A stretch of 64,000 nucleotides of DNA. Origin: DATLMR01 sp035634255 (lineage in GTDB: Bacteria; Acidobacteriota; Blastocatellia; UBA7656). Shown piece by piece: positions 15,915 to 24,355 of this stretch. Position numbers and translations under genes: made by a program. Within the stretch, counting starts at the first letter, position 1. Each line of letters begins with the position of its first letter. The notes under the pieces were generated by a model. That model saw only the letters and a list, made by a program, of their open reading frames with translations, was not told the origin of the DNA and ran no database searches. Where the stretch lies: assembly GCA_035634255.1 (NCBI GenBank), contig DASQDI010000124.1, forward strand, positions 18,976 through 82,975. Direction: 5' to 3'.

Positions 15915-16418
15915 CTACGCCCCTCTGTCTATGCCGTAGATGAGAACCTCTGTCCCGAGAATTTCCGTCCGGCCTTCCGGCTTCTCGCCCAGCCGCTCGG
16001 CCACGCTTATGGACGCGCGGTTCTCCGGGTGTATCAGGCTGATGATGTGGTCGCGGTCGAGTTCTTTAAACCCGTATTCCAGGGCGCGGCGAGCGCCTTC
16101 TATCGCGTACCCTTTGCCCCAGTGCTCCCGCGCCAGAGTCCACCCGATCTCAAAGCCCGGCCACCCCTCCGGGTTGAGAAAGCCGAGCCTCCCTATGAGA
16201 CTCCCGGACGCCTTCTCCTCCACGGCCCAGTGCCCGTACCCGAGCAGTTGCCAGTGGCCGACAAGTAGCGCCATGTGCCTCCATGCTTCAAGGCGCGTGA
16301 AGGGCTTACCCCCAAGGTAGCGCATCACCTCGGGGTCGGCGCAGATCTTCGCGTACGCTTCGAAATCATCCTTACGCCACAGGCGCAGGATGAGCCTCTC
16401 CGTCTCCAGTTCAACCAT
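15915..16418 (-). CDS. RimJ/RimL-type GNAT N-acetyltransferase
   Basis: A 167-residue acetyltransferase opening with LETERLILRLWRKDDF, the usual start of this subfamily, with IGWTLAREHWGKGYAIEGAR (about 90-109) as the CoA-binding motif and HPENRASISVAERLG (about 128-142) near the end. The ATG at 16418 has GAGAAGGG nine bases before it and is preferred to an upstream TTG. Relatives acetylate ribosomal protein N-termini or small amines; the substrate here is unknown. Confidence 0.85.
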   Translation of the reverse strand: MVELETERLILRLWRKDDFEAYAKICADPEVMRYLGGKPFTRLEAWRHMALLVGHWQLLGYGHWAVEEKASGSLIGRLGFLNPEGWPGFEIGWTLAREHWGKGYAIEGARRALEYGFKELDRDHIISLIHPENRASISVAERLGEKPEGRTEILGTEVLIYGIDRGA

Positions 16419-16454
16419 GATCAATTACCCTTCTCAAGTATGACCGGCGCGGGA

Positions 16455-16934
16455 TCAGTTAACGCTCGCCGCCCGCGCCGGGGCCGCGTCACTCTCCGGG
16501 GCCTTCACCCTCCGATCCCTGAGCAGGCGGTCTATTGAATAACGGTCCTCTTCGCGCGGGAGCGTCAGTACGAACAGCAACAACGCGAGCCGGGGAATCA
16601 CATGCGTGTGGAATTCGTAAAGCGGCTCTCTCAGGAGGTGGCCGAAGGTCACGACCACCAGAACGAATCCGAGCAGGACCAGCGCCTCGCGCGTTCGGAG
16701 GCCGAGGATCAGTAAGCCTCCGGCCAGAAATTCGACGAAGGGAATGATGACTCCCACGGCCCACAGCGACCACGCCGGCAGGAAGGTGTCCGAAAAGGGT
16801 AAGAAATACCTGCGCGCGTGTTCGAGCGGGCCGAGCTGAAAGACCTTCCATGCGCCCGCCATAAAAAAAATAAGCCCGAGCACAAGCCGCGCGAACAACA
16901 GAGCCCAGCTTCGGTCAACGCTATGTAGGTTCAT
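16455..16934 (-). CDS. DoxX family membrane protein
   Basis: A 159-residue protein with four hydrophobic segments (about 10-30, 55-75, 80-97 and 110-125) and the DoxX-type features FARLVLGLIFFMAGAWKV at the first helix and FVEFLAGGLLILGL at the second to third. A GGAGGGATT site precedes the ATG. DoxX proteins are four-helix membrane proteins linked to thiol or quinone redox functions in several systems, but most members are uncharacterised. Confidence 0.82.
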   Translation of the reverse strand: MNLHSVDRSWALLFARLVLGLIFFMAGAWKVFQLGPLEHARRYFLPFSDTFLPAWSLWAVGVIIPFVEFLAGGLLILGLRTREALVLLGFVLVVVTFGHLLREPLYEFHTHVIPRLALLLFVLTLPREEDRYSIDRLLRDRRVKAPESDAAPARAASVN

Positions 16935-16973
16935 AATCCCTCCGCTTCAAACAACCTCGCCCGACCCGACCAG

Positions 16974-17546
16974 TCACGCCCGCTTCAGTTCTCTCTCCAC
17001 CGCCACGCGCATCTCCCTGTACACTCTCGCAAGGTCATCGGGCCTGTAGTGAGCATTCAACCCGCTCGGATTAGGCAGCACCCACACCGACGCGCCGCCT
17101 AATTTTTCGGCTTGCTTCCCCACCGCCGCGTCTTTCTTCCCGAAGGCCGCCCGGTACGCGGTGACCCCGAGCACGGCGACGACGCGCGGGCCGTACCTCC
17201 GGACTTTCGTCTCAAGATCTCTCCCGCCCTTCAGGTACTCTTCCTGCGTCAACTCTGCCGCCGACGCGGTCGCACGCGCCACCACGTTCGTAATGCCATA
17301 GCCGCGCTCAAGCAGCAGGCGGTCCTCGAATGCGGAGAACAGCCTGTCAGTGAATCCCGCGGCGAACAACGTAGGCCAGAACCTGTTCCCCGGCCTGGCG
17401 AAATGATGCCCCGCCGCGGCTGAGTATAAACTTGGATTAATTCCGCAAAACAGAATGCTCAATCCGGGGCCGATCACGTCCGTCATCTTTTTCCCGAAGG
17501 CGGCCTCGATCTGCTCTCTGGTCGGTTTCAATCTACGATCCCGCAT
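16974..17546 (-). CDS. mug: G/U(T) mismatch-specific uracil-DNA glycosylase (Mug family)
   Basis: A 190-residue member of uracil-DNA glycosylase family 2. The catalytic motif GINPSLYSAAAGHHFARPGN carries the expected Asn and is followed by RFWPTLFAAGF; VLPNPSGLNAHY near residue 160 is the second active-site motif. The family removes uracil, or thymine in some mismatches, from double-stranded DNA. The start at 17546 (MRDRRLKP) is chosen over an upstream TTG that would overlap the VOC gene. It begins 13 bp after that gene, so the two are probably cotranscribed. Confidence 0.88.
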   Translation of the reverse strand: MRDRRLKPTREQIEAAFGKKMTDVIGPGLSILFCGINPSLYSAAAGHHFARPGNRFWPTLFAAGFTDRLFSAFEDRLLLERGYGITNVVARATASAAELTQEEYLKGGRDLETKVRRYGPRVVAVLGVTAYRAAFGKKDAAVGKQAEKLGGASVWVLPNPSGLNAHYRPDDLARVYREMRVAVERELKRA

Positions 17547-17559
17547 GCGGAGATGATAC

Positions 17560-17940
17560 TCATTGACTCTCCGGCTCGGCAATCGTTTGGCCGATAGTAA
17601 GGCGGTGCCCCTCGGGCGTCTTCAGGGCGAACTCCCGCATCCCCCAGGGCTTGTCGGAGATCGGCGACAGCGGCTCGACTCCCTTCGCCTTCAAACTCTC
17701 GTAATAACCGTCCGCGTCGTCAACGAGCAGGTAACCGAAGTAGCTGTGAGACCCCAGCTCGCCGGGGCTCGCGTCATCAGGGCACTTCCCGAGCATTATT
17801 ATGCAGTTGTCTTTCTCAACGAAGACCCAGCCGGGCGGCTCGGCGACCACCTCGAAATCGAGATAATCGACGAAAAACCCGGACGACTTCTTCAGGTCAT
17901 GGACCGCCAGTACGTAGTGGTTCTGAAGAATCTTCGGCAC
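17560..17940 (-). CDS. VOC superfamily (glyoxalase/bleomycin-resistance-like) protein
   Basis: A 126-residue single VOC module pair: VLAVHDLKKSSGFFVDYLDF at the N-terminus, a central SYFGYLLVDDADGYYESLKAKGV, and REFALKTPEGHRLTIGQ at the C-terminus. The metal-ligand His and Glu positions are only partly kept, so enzymatic activity is uncertain. An upstream ATG exists, but GGAGGTGAG seven bases before the GTG at 17940 fixes the start there. Substrate unknown. Confidence 0.82.
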   Translation of the reverse strand: MPKILQNHYVLAVHDLKKSSGFFVDYLDFEVVAEPPGWVFVEKDNCIIMLGKCPDDASPGELGSHSYFGYLLVDDADGYYESLKAKGVEPLSPISDKPWGMREFALKTPEGHRLTIGQTIAEPESQ

Positions 17941-17995
17941 GTCCTCACCTCCGTCCCCGGACATCGGGACGCGTCAGGCAATTCCCGAGTCAGGG

Positions 17996-18568
17996 TCATT
18001 GCTTCTTCCGCGGGGCCTGCTCGGGGAATTGCTTCAACAGCTCGGACAGGGGAGGCACCCCGTATTTAGCCCGCTCGCTGTCCGGCGTCTTTCGATCAAT
18101 CGGGACGAGTTCCTCCTTGCCGGTCTCCTGATTGTTTACGCGACTGGTCCCGTATTTCTGGTAGCCCTCGGTGAAGCTGAGGTAACGGTCGATTGACGTG
18201 GCCACCATGTAGCGGGCGTCTTTGTAACCGGCTTCGAAGGCGCTCTTAAAAAGATGGTGGGCGAGGAGGTAGTTGTCGGGGCTGACGCTGACGAGCCGCT
18301 TATCACAGAAAGTCAAACCCGTATGCTGCAAGATGAGAGCGGCGTTAAACTTATCCTCCGGTAGTTTCAACGCGTCCTGGGCTATCAGTGCCAGAACGAT
18401 TTTGACGCGCTCCGCATCCGTTCTGGCGATTCCTTTCCCGCTTCGAGAGTCCTGGTCCTCTTTCGCCAGCTCCCGAAGCAACGGGTTCTGGCCATACGAC
18501 TCAGCCGCCGCCAGAGAAAGCCAGAACATCAACATAAAATAGCGTGATGAGATTCGGCATCTTTTCAT
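17996..18568 (-). CDS. Secreted protein of unknown function, possibly DUF6624-like
   Basis: GAGGAGAG before the ATG at 18568 sets the start. The 190-residue product has a signal peptide (about residues 1-26, ending SYGQ), then a helical mature part. ALILQHTG, FKSAFEAGYKDARYMVATSIDRYL and QKYGTSR resemble a family that I recall as DUF6624, but I cannot confirm this. The adjacent GH97 gene ends 24 bp upstream of its start, so they may be cotranscribed. Function unknown. Confidence 0.65.
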   Translation of the reverse strand: MKRCRISSRYFMLMFWLSLAAAESYGQNPLLRELAKEDQDSRSGKGIARTDAERVKIVLALIAQDALKLPEDKFNAALILQHTGLTFCDKRLVSVSPDNYLLAHHLFKSAFEAGYKDARYMVATSIDRYLSFTEGYQKYGTSRVNNQETGKEELVPIDRKTPDSERAKYGVPPLSELLKQFPEQAPRKKQ

Positions 18569-18591
18569 GACTCTCTCCTCAGACCTTATAG

Positions 18592-20742
18592 TCATTGAGC
18601 GGGCAGCGTCTTCCGATTTTTCATGTCGTCGGCGGACGCTGGCTTCACGCTTACGGCGGCACCCCCGCCGCTCGCCAGATCGAGCTTAAGCACGGCCTGA
18701 TTGTTTACCAGAAAGCTCTGAATCCGGTATTTCATGGGGTTTTTCTCCCAGTGAGCGTCGGGCGCGTCGCTGTAGATGGTCGCCACGTACCAGCGGTCGG
18801 GCGTGAGGTAGTTCAGCGGGACGCTCGACGTGCGCGCCTGCTCGTCCGTGATCGCCCCGATGTACCACTCGTCTCTGTCCTTCGCCTTCCGGGCGATGGT
18901 GAGATAGTCTCCGGGTTCGGCTTCGACGATCTTCGTGTCGTCCCAATCGACCGGCACGTCCTTGATGAACTGGAAGGCGTCCATGAACTTCTCGTAATTC
19001 TCGGGCAGGTCCGCCGCCATCTGCAAAGGGCTGTAGAGAGTCACGTACAGGGCGAGTTGCTTGGTCAGAGTCGTGTGCACCCGCTCCGTTTTCCCCGGCT
19101 GGTAGTAGTCCATCCGGACCTGAAATATGCCGGGCGTGTAGTCCATCGGGCCGCCCATCAGGCGCGTGAAGGGCAGGATCGTTTCGTGCTCGGGGGGGTT
19201 GCCCTCGCTCCATGCGTTGAACTCGTTCCCCCTCGCCGCTTCGCTCGCGAGCCAGTTCGGGTAAGTGCGGTGCAGCCCCGTGGGGCGCACCGGCTCGTGC
19301 GCGTCCACCATTATTTTAAACTGGGCGGCTTTCTCCGCCACCCTGATGTAGTGATTGACCATCCACTGGCTGTCGTGGTGCTCGCCGCGCGGGATGATTC
19401 TTCCCACGTAGCCCGTCTTCACCGAGTCGTACCCGTGCTGCTTCATGAACCGGAAGGCTTCGTCCAGACGGCGCTCGTAGTTCGTAGCCGAGGCCGAAGT
19501 CTCGTGGTGCATGATGAGCTTCACCCCCTTCGAGGCCGCGTACTTTTGAAGCTCCACCACGTCGAAATCCGGGTAAGGGGTCACGAAGTCGAAGACATTC
19601 TCTTTCCAGTTGCCGAACCAGTCTTCCCATCCCACGTTCCAGCCTTCCACGAGCACCCCGTCGAAGCCGTGCCGCGCGGCAAAATCGATGTAGCGTTTCG
19701 TGTTCTCGGTAGTCGCGCCGTGCTTGCCGTTCGGCTTCAGGGAGGTCCATACCGTCTCCGGCAGCTTCACGTTGTTCACGTCCGAATAGTTCCAGGTCGC
19801 CGTTCCGACGTGCATTGCCCACCAGATGCCGACGTACTTCTGCGGCCTGATCCAGCTCACGTCCCGGATTTTGGGCGGCTCGTTCAGATTCAGGATGAGC
19901 TTGGAAGCCAGAATGTCCGCGGCCCTGTCGCTCACTATGATCGTGCGCCACGGCGTTTTAGAGGGCGCTTGCAGGTACGCCTTGTTGCCGACCGCGTCGG
20001 GCACCAGATGCGCGGAGAGCCCGAACGTCCGCTTGTCCACCATCAGGTTTATGGCCGGGTAATCGACCAGGGCCGCCTCGTGAATGTTGATGTAGAGCCC
20101 GTCTGAAGTCTTCAGCATCAGAGGCGTCTGGACCGCATTCGGCCCGATCACCCACCTGAACGCGATCTCGCGTGACTTCTCGCCCCGCGTGGCGTCCACC
20201 TCGCTGAGCTTCGTGATCGAATAGATGTACTCGTTCGTGTCGTAGTCGCCGGGGATCCAGAAAGCCTTGTGGTCGCCCGTCAGGTTGAACTCGGTCTTCT
20301 CATCCGTGACGGTGAAGTACTTCAGGTCGTTCTGCTCGGGGAACTCGTAGCGAAACCCGAGGCCGTCGTTGAACAGCCGGAACCTTACGACGAGGTTTCG
20401 ATTATTGACCGCCGCCTGTCGCAGGGTGACCGCCAGCTCGTTGTAATGATTTCGGATCCGCTTCACTTCCCCCCAGACGGGCTCCCACGTCTCGTCCACG
20501 GTCGAAGTGTCGGCCTTCGCCACGGCGAAGCCCCCCGAGAAAGGGGGCAGGTCTTTCAGCAGCAGCCCGAGCTTGCTCCTTTGAATCACGGGCTTCCCCT
20601 TGTAGGAAAGCTGGTAGGTCGGCTCCCCCTCCGGGGTCAGGCTGAAAGAGAGCGATAGATTTCGGTCGGGAGATTCAATATTTTGGGCGCTGGCATTTAT
20701 GCCGAAAAGCGAGATGAAGAGGGAACAAATAATTAGTTTCAT
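18592..20742 (-). CDS. Glycoside hydrolase family 97, secreted alpha-glucosidase type
   Basis: A 716-residue GH97 enzyme with a signal peptide (first 19 residues, ending ASA). The N-terminal beta-sandwich (about 20-300) is followed by a barrel beginning near YVGIWWAMH. Family motifs include EGWNVGWEDWFGNW, LIMHHETSASATNYE, DSVKTGYVG, HEPVRPTGL and ARGNEFNAW. The HHETS and GNEFNA glutamates fit the inverting alpha-glucosidase branch (SusB-like) better than the retaining alpha-galactosidase branch, though this needs alignment. GGAGGAA lies 13 bases before the ATG. Expected role: cleaving alpha-linked glucosides in the periplasm, with the trehalase and debranching-type enzyme nearby. Confidence 0.9.
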   Translation of the reverse strand: MKLIICSLFISLFGINASAQNIESPDRNLSLSFSLTPEGEPTYQLSYKGKPVIQRSKLGLLLKDLPPFSGGFAVAKADTSTVDETWEPVWGEVKRIRNHYNELAVTLRQAAVNNRNLVVRFRLFNDGLGFRYEFPEQNDLKYFTVTDEKTEFNLTGDHKAFWIPGDYDTNEYIYSITKLSEVDATRGEKSREIAFRWVIGPNAVQTPLMLKTSDGLYINIHEAALVDYPAINLMVDKRTFGLSAHLVPDAVGNKAYLQAPSKTPWRTIIVSDRAADILASKLILNLNEPPKIRDVSWIRPQKYVGIWWAMHVGTATWNYSDVNNVKLPETVWTSLKPNGKHGATTENTKRYIDFAARHGFDGVLVEGWNVGWEDWFGNWKENVFDFVTPYPDFDVVELQKYAASKGVKLIMHHETSASATNYERRLDEAFRFMKQHGYDSVKTGYVGRIIPRGEHHDSQWMVNHYIRVAEKAAQFKIMVDAHEPVRPTGLHRTYPNWLASEAARGNEFNAWSEGNPPEHETILPFTRLMGGPMDYTPGIFQVRMDYYQPGKTERVHTTLTKQLALYVTLYSPLQMAADLPENYEKFMDAFQFIKDVPVDWDDTKIVEAEPGDYLTIARKAKDRDEWYIGAITDEQARTSSVPLNYLTPDRWYVATIYSDAPDAHWEKNPMKYRIQSFLVNNQAVLKLDLASGGGAAVSVKPASADDMKNRKTLPAQ

Positions 20743-20921
20743 AGGGACTTTTTATTCCTCCCGGTAGTTCCTGTCAACAGACGCCCAAAGGCGGGCGGCG
20801 CAGTTGGGAGTCGGTAAACTCGTTTTCCGACCTTTTATTCCGCAGCCGGATAAAATAGAGTTGTCTGTAGCGAGCGAGCATTAAACGTATCGGGATTGTT
20901 GAAACGTTCGAGGGTTTTCCG

Positions 20922-22658
20922 TTGAGTGATCTCATTTTAAAGCTGGCCCTGTCGTTACTCTGCCTCGCCCTCGCGGGCGTGCAGGCACCCCGGCAGGAGC
21001 CCCCCGGCGCGGACATAGGGTTTTCCTTCAGCAACGTCGCGGGGGGCGCGGGCATAACGACGCGGACCGTTTACGGCGACGAGCGGAAGAACCGGTACCT
21101 TCTGGAGACGACCGGCTGCGGGTCGGCCTTCATAGACTACGACAATGACGGCTGGCAGGACGTTCTCTTAATAAACGGGAGCCGCCTGAGCGGCATGCCT
21201 CCGAACCAGTCGCCCGCCAGCCGGCTTTACCGCAACAACTCCGACGGCACCTTTACCGACGTCACGCAAAAAGCCGGCATAACTCGCACGGGCTGGGGGC
21301 AAAGCGTCTGCGCGGGGGATTATGACAACGACGGGTTCGACGACATCTTCATAAGCTACTTCGGGAAGAACGCGCTCTATCGCAACAACGGCAACGGTAC
21401 ATTCACGGACGTTTCGGAGAAGGCGGGGGTCGCGAACAACCGGACGAGGTGGGGCTCGGGCTGCGCCTTCGTCGATTACGACCGCGACGGGCTGCTCGAC
21501 CTCTTCGTCGCCAGCTACATCGACCTCGACCTGAAGACGGCCCCCCTGCCGGAATCGGGGCCATGTCTTTACAAGGGCCTGATGGTCGCCTGCGGCCCCC
21601 CCGGACTCGCGGGCGGGGTCAACACCCTTTACCGCAACAACGGCAACGGTACATTCACGGACGTTTCGGAGAAGGCGGGGATAAGGAAGACTAACGGCAC
21701 GTACGGGCTCGGGGTTCTCGTGCTGGACTTCGACAACGACGGCTGGCCCGACATCTACGTCGCGAACGATTCGGCCCCGGCGGCGCTCTATCACAACAAA
21801 AAGAACGGCACGTTCACGGACATCGGGATCGAAGCGGGCTGCGCGTTCAGCATCGACGGTAAGCCTCAGGCGGGCATGGGAGTCTCGGCGGGCGACTACG
21901 ACCGCGACGGGTGGCTCGACATTTTCAAGACCAATTTTTCCGGAGACACTTCGACGCTCTACCGCAACACCGGGAAGACGACCTTCGACGACGTGACTTT
22001 CCCTTCGGGCATAGGCATCACCACGCGATGGCTCGGGTGGGGGTGCGGGTTCGTCGATGTCGATAACAACGGATGGCTCGACATATTTCTTGTGAACGGC
22101 CACGTCTACCCCGAAGTCGAGAAGCTGACCACCGAGGCCGGGTACGCGCAGAGAAAAGTCCTTTACAGGAACATGCAGAATGGCCGCTTCGAAGACGTGT
22201 CGGGCCGGGCGGGCGCGGCTGTCACCGAGCCCTCGCCGGCGCGCGGCTGCGCCTTCGGAGATTACGATAACGACGGGGACGTTGATATTCTCATCAACCC
22301 GGTGAATGCGATGCCCGAGCTGTTGCGGTGCGACTCAAGCAATCAAAACAACTGGATCACGATCAAGGCGGTGGGCGTGAAGTCCAACCGCAGCGCCATC
22401 GGCGCGCGCATCAAGTGCGTCACCGAGGACGGCGCTCAAATAGACGAAGTGCGCAGCGGCGGCAGCTACTACTCGCAGAACGACCTGCGCGTACATTTCG
22501 GGCTGGGCAGGCGCGACAGGGTGAAATCCCTTGAGATAGTCTGGCCCGGCGGGAAGGTCGAAACCCTGACCGACATCGCCGCCAACCAGTTCATCTTAGT
22601 TAAGGAAGGCTCCGGGCTGGCGCGCGCGACGCCCTCGGTCAGGGGCAAACCTAAATAA
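20922..22658 (+). CDS. CRTAC1 family protein (FG-GAP/VCBS repeats with ASPIC/UnbV domain), copy A
   Basis: A 578-residue secreted protein starting at TTG with GAGGG upstream, then a signal peptide. The body is a beta-propeller of FG-GAP/VCBS units, each with a calcium-binding DxDxDG loop (DYDNDGWQD, DYDNDGFDD, DYDRDGLLD, DFDNDGWPD, DYDRDGWLD, DVDNNGWLD, DYDNDGDVD). The last 100 residues are an ASPIC/UnbV domain (VGVKSNRSAIGAR, GGSYYSQNDLRVHFGLG, VEIVWPGG-like). The function of bacterial CRTAC1 proteins is not settled. Two blades share an exact 48-bp DNA repeat. A TPR gene follows 26 bp later; a second CRTAC1/TPR pair faces it. Confidence 0.88.
   Translation: MSDLILKLALSLLCLALAGVQAPRQEPPGADIGFSFSNVAGGAGITTRTVYGDERKNRYLLETTGCGSAFIDYDNDGWQDVLLINGSRLSGMPPNQSPASRLYRNNSDGTFTDVTQKAGITRTGWGQSVCAGDYDNDGFDDIFISYFGKNALYRNNGNGTFTDVSEKAGVANNRTRWGSGCAFVDYDRDGLLDLFVASYIDLDLKTAPLPESGPCLYKGLMVACGPPGLAGGVNTLYRNNGNGTFTDVSEKAGIRKTNGTYGLGVLVLDFDNDGWPDIYVANDSAPAALYHNKKNGTFTDIGIEAGCAFSIDGKPQAGMGVSAGDYDRDGWLDIFKTNFSGDTSTLYRNTGKTTFDDVTFPSGIGITTRWLGWGCGFVDVDNNGWLDIFLVNGHVYPEVEKLTTEAGYAQRKVLYRNMQNGRFEDVSGRAGAAVTEPSPARGCAFGDYDNDGDVDILINPVNAMPELLRCDSSNQNNWITIKAVGVKSNRSAIGARIKCVTEDGAQIDEVRSGGSYYSQNDLRVHFGLGRRDRVKSLEIVWPGGKVETLTDIAANQFILVKEGSGLARATPSVRGKPK
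21381..21428 (+). repeat. 48-bp exact intragenic direct repeat, copy 1
   Basis: The 48 bases starting CGCAACAACGGCAACGG are identical to those at 21633-21680, 252 bp away in the same gene. They encode the blade motif RNNGNGTFTDVSEKAG. Identity at third codon positions suggests recent duplication or gene conversion between propeller blades. Confidence 0.9.
21633..21680 (+). repeat. 48-bp exact intragenic direct repeat, copy 2
   Basis: Second copy of the repeat at 21381-21428, without mismatch. The offset is 252 bp, a multiple of three, so both copies are read in the same frame. Confidence 0.9.
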
Positions 22659-22684
22659 TCCGACGACCTGAATCAGAGCCGTTT

Positions 22685-24352
22685 ATGATCGAGCTTGTGA
22701 GAGCGAAGCCGGTTTTAATGCTTATTATATTAGGCGCGCTCGCCTGCACTCCGGCGGGGCTGGCCCAGCGCGCGTCGGCGGCCGCAGCCGAGCAGCACTT
22801 CCACAGAGGCATCGCGCTCCTGGAAAAGGAAGACACCGGCCGAGCAATCGCGGAACTCAGGAAGGCCATCGAGCTAAGGCCGGGGTACGCCGAGGCGCAC
22901 AACGCCCTCGGGCTCGCCCTCGCCCGCAGCGGGGATTTAAAGCAGGCGTCGGAATCTTTCCTCAAGGCAGTCGAGCTCGACCCGAAGCTCTATAAAGCCC
23001 ACCGCAATCTCGGCCGGTCCCTCCACCAGATGGGGGACCTCGATGGGGCCGTGAACGCCTTCCGGCAGTCCTTATCGGTCAAGGCGGACGACGCGGACAC
23101 TCACCTCCTGCTCGGCGTCGCGCTTCAACAAAAGGGGATGGCGGACGCGGCCGTCTCCGCGTTCCGCGAGGCGATCAGGCTCAACCCTAAAATGGCGGAG
23201 GCCCGCTTCTACCTCGGCTACCTGCTCGCCGCGAAGGGCGAGCTTCGAGCCGCCGCCTCGGAGTTCGAAGCGACCCTCAAGCTCAAGCCGGATTACGCGG
23301 AAGCGTATTATTACCTGGGCACGGCCAGATGGTTCTCGGGCGACGCGGGCGGGGCGGCCTCGGCCCTGAGGAAGGCCGTAAAGCTGATGCCCAACCACCC
23401 GGACTCGCACTATTACCTGGGGCTGGCCCTGCGGAAGGGCGGCGACGAAGACCTCGACGAAGCGGTCGAAGCATTCCGGGCCGTGGTAAAGCTGAAGCCC
23501 GCCTTCATTCAAGCCTACATCGAACTGGGGCTGGCCCTCGTCTCAAAGCGCGACCCCGAAGGCGCGGTCTCGACGTTCAACGAGGCGCTCAGGCTCGACC
23601 CGAACAACACGGTCGCACATCACAACCTCGGCATGGCTTTCATCCAGAAAAGCGATTACGACGCGGCGGTCGCGCAGTACCGGAAGCTGATAGAGATCGC
23701 GCCCGGCAGCGCGGAGGCCCACTATAATCTCGGGCTCGCGTTAAAGAACAAAGACCTATTCGACGAGGCCGTCGTCGAGCTGAAAAGGGCCATTGCCCTT
23801 CTGCCTTCATTGTACGAAGCTCACTACACTCTCGGGGTCATTCTGTTGCAGCAGGGTAAGCTGGACGAATCCGCCGCCTCATTCAGGGCCGCCCTCGGGG
23901 CGAAGCCCGACTATGCCGAAGCCCGGTACGCGCTCGGCACGGTGCTGCAACAACAGGGCGACCTGACGGGCGCGATAGCCGCGTTTCACGAGGCCCTGAA
24001 GTATGCGCCGAACGCCCCCGAAATCCACAACACTCTCGGCACGGCGCTCAGGCAGAAGGGCGACATGGAGGCCGCGCGCGTCGAGTTTCAGGAGGCCGCG
24101 CGGCTCAACAAGAAGAAATCGGACATGCAGGCGGCGATGTTCGCGATCAATACCGGGCTGGCCCGGCTGAAGGAGGGGAACCTCGACGCCGCAATCGAGC
24201 GATTCCGCGCCGCCGCCGGCCTCGCCCCGGACGACGCGATGGCCCATTACCACCTGGCGAGGGCCCTGCTGCAAAAGGGTTTGAGAAAAGCCGCCGAAGC
24301 CGAGTACAGAAAAGCCAAACAACTCGACCCCCGCCTGAAGCCTCTGATGTAA
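22685..24352 (+). CDS. TPR-repeat protein paired with CRTAC1 copy A
   Basis: A 555-residue secreted protein: signal peptide about 1-27, then a nearly uninterrupted array of about 14 tetratricopeptide repeats with the usual 34-residue period (for example AEAHNALGLALARSGDL, AEARFYLGYLLAAKGEL, AEAYYYLGTARWFSGD, AEAHYNLGLALKNKDL). TPR solenoids bind protein partners. The gene starts 26 bp after CRTAC1 copy A, and the pairing is mirrored by the next two genes, suggesting that the propeller and solenoid proteins work together. A Cys near residue 21 is not in a good lipobox. Confidence 0.85.
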   Translation: MIELVRAKPVLMLIILGALACTPAGLAQRASAAAAEQHFHRGIALLEKEDTGRAIAELRKAIELRPGYAEAHNALGLALARSGDLKQASESFLKAVELDPKLYKAHRNLGRSLHQMGDLDGAVNAFRQSLSVKADDADTHLLLGVALQQKGMADAAVSAFREAIRLNPKMAEARFYLGYLLAAKGELRAAASEFEATLKLKPDYAEAYYYLGTARWFSGDAGGAASALRKAVKLMPNHPDSHYYLGLALRKGGDEDLDEAVEAFRAVVKLKPAFIQAYIELGLALVSKRDPEGAVSTFNEALRLDPNNTVAHHNLGMAFIQKSDYDAAVAQYRKLIEIAPGSAEAHYNLGLALKNKDLFDEAVVELKRAIALLPSLYEAHYTLGVILLQQGKLDESAASFRAALGAKPDYAEARYALGTVLQQQGDLTGAIAAFHEALKYAPNAPEIHNTLGTALRQKGDMEAARVEFQEAARLNKKKSDMQAAMFAINTGLARLKEGNLDAAIERFRAAAGLAPDDAMAHYHLARALLQKGLRKAAEAEYRKAKQLDPRLKPLM

Positions 24353-24355
24353 AGC

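Noticed and set aside
18595..20106. Long open frame antisense to the GH97 gene
   Set aside because: It mirrors GH97 codons and has no motif or ribosome binding site; the GH97 reading is certain.
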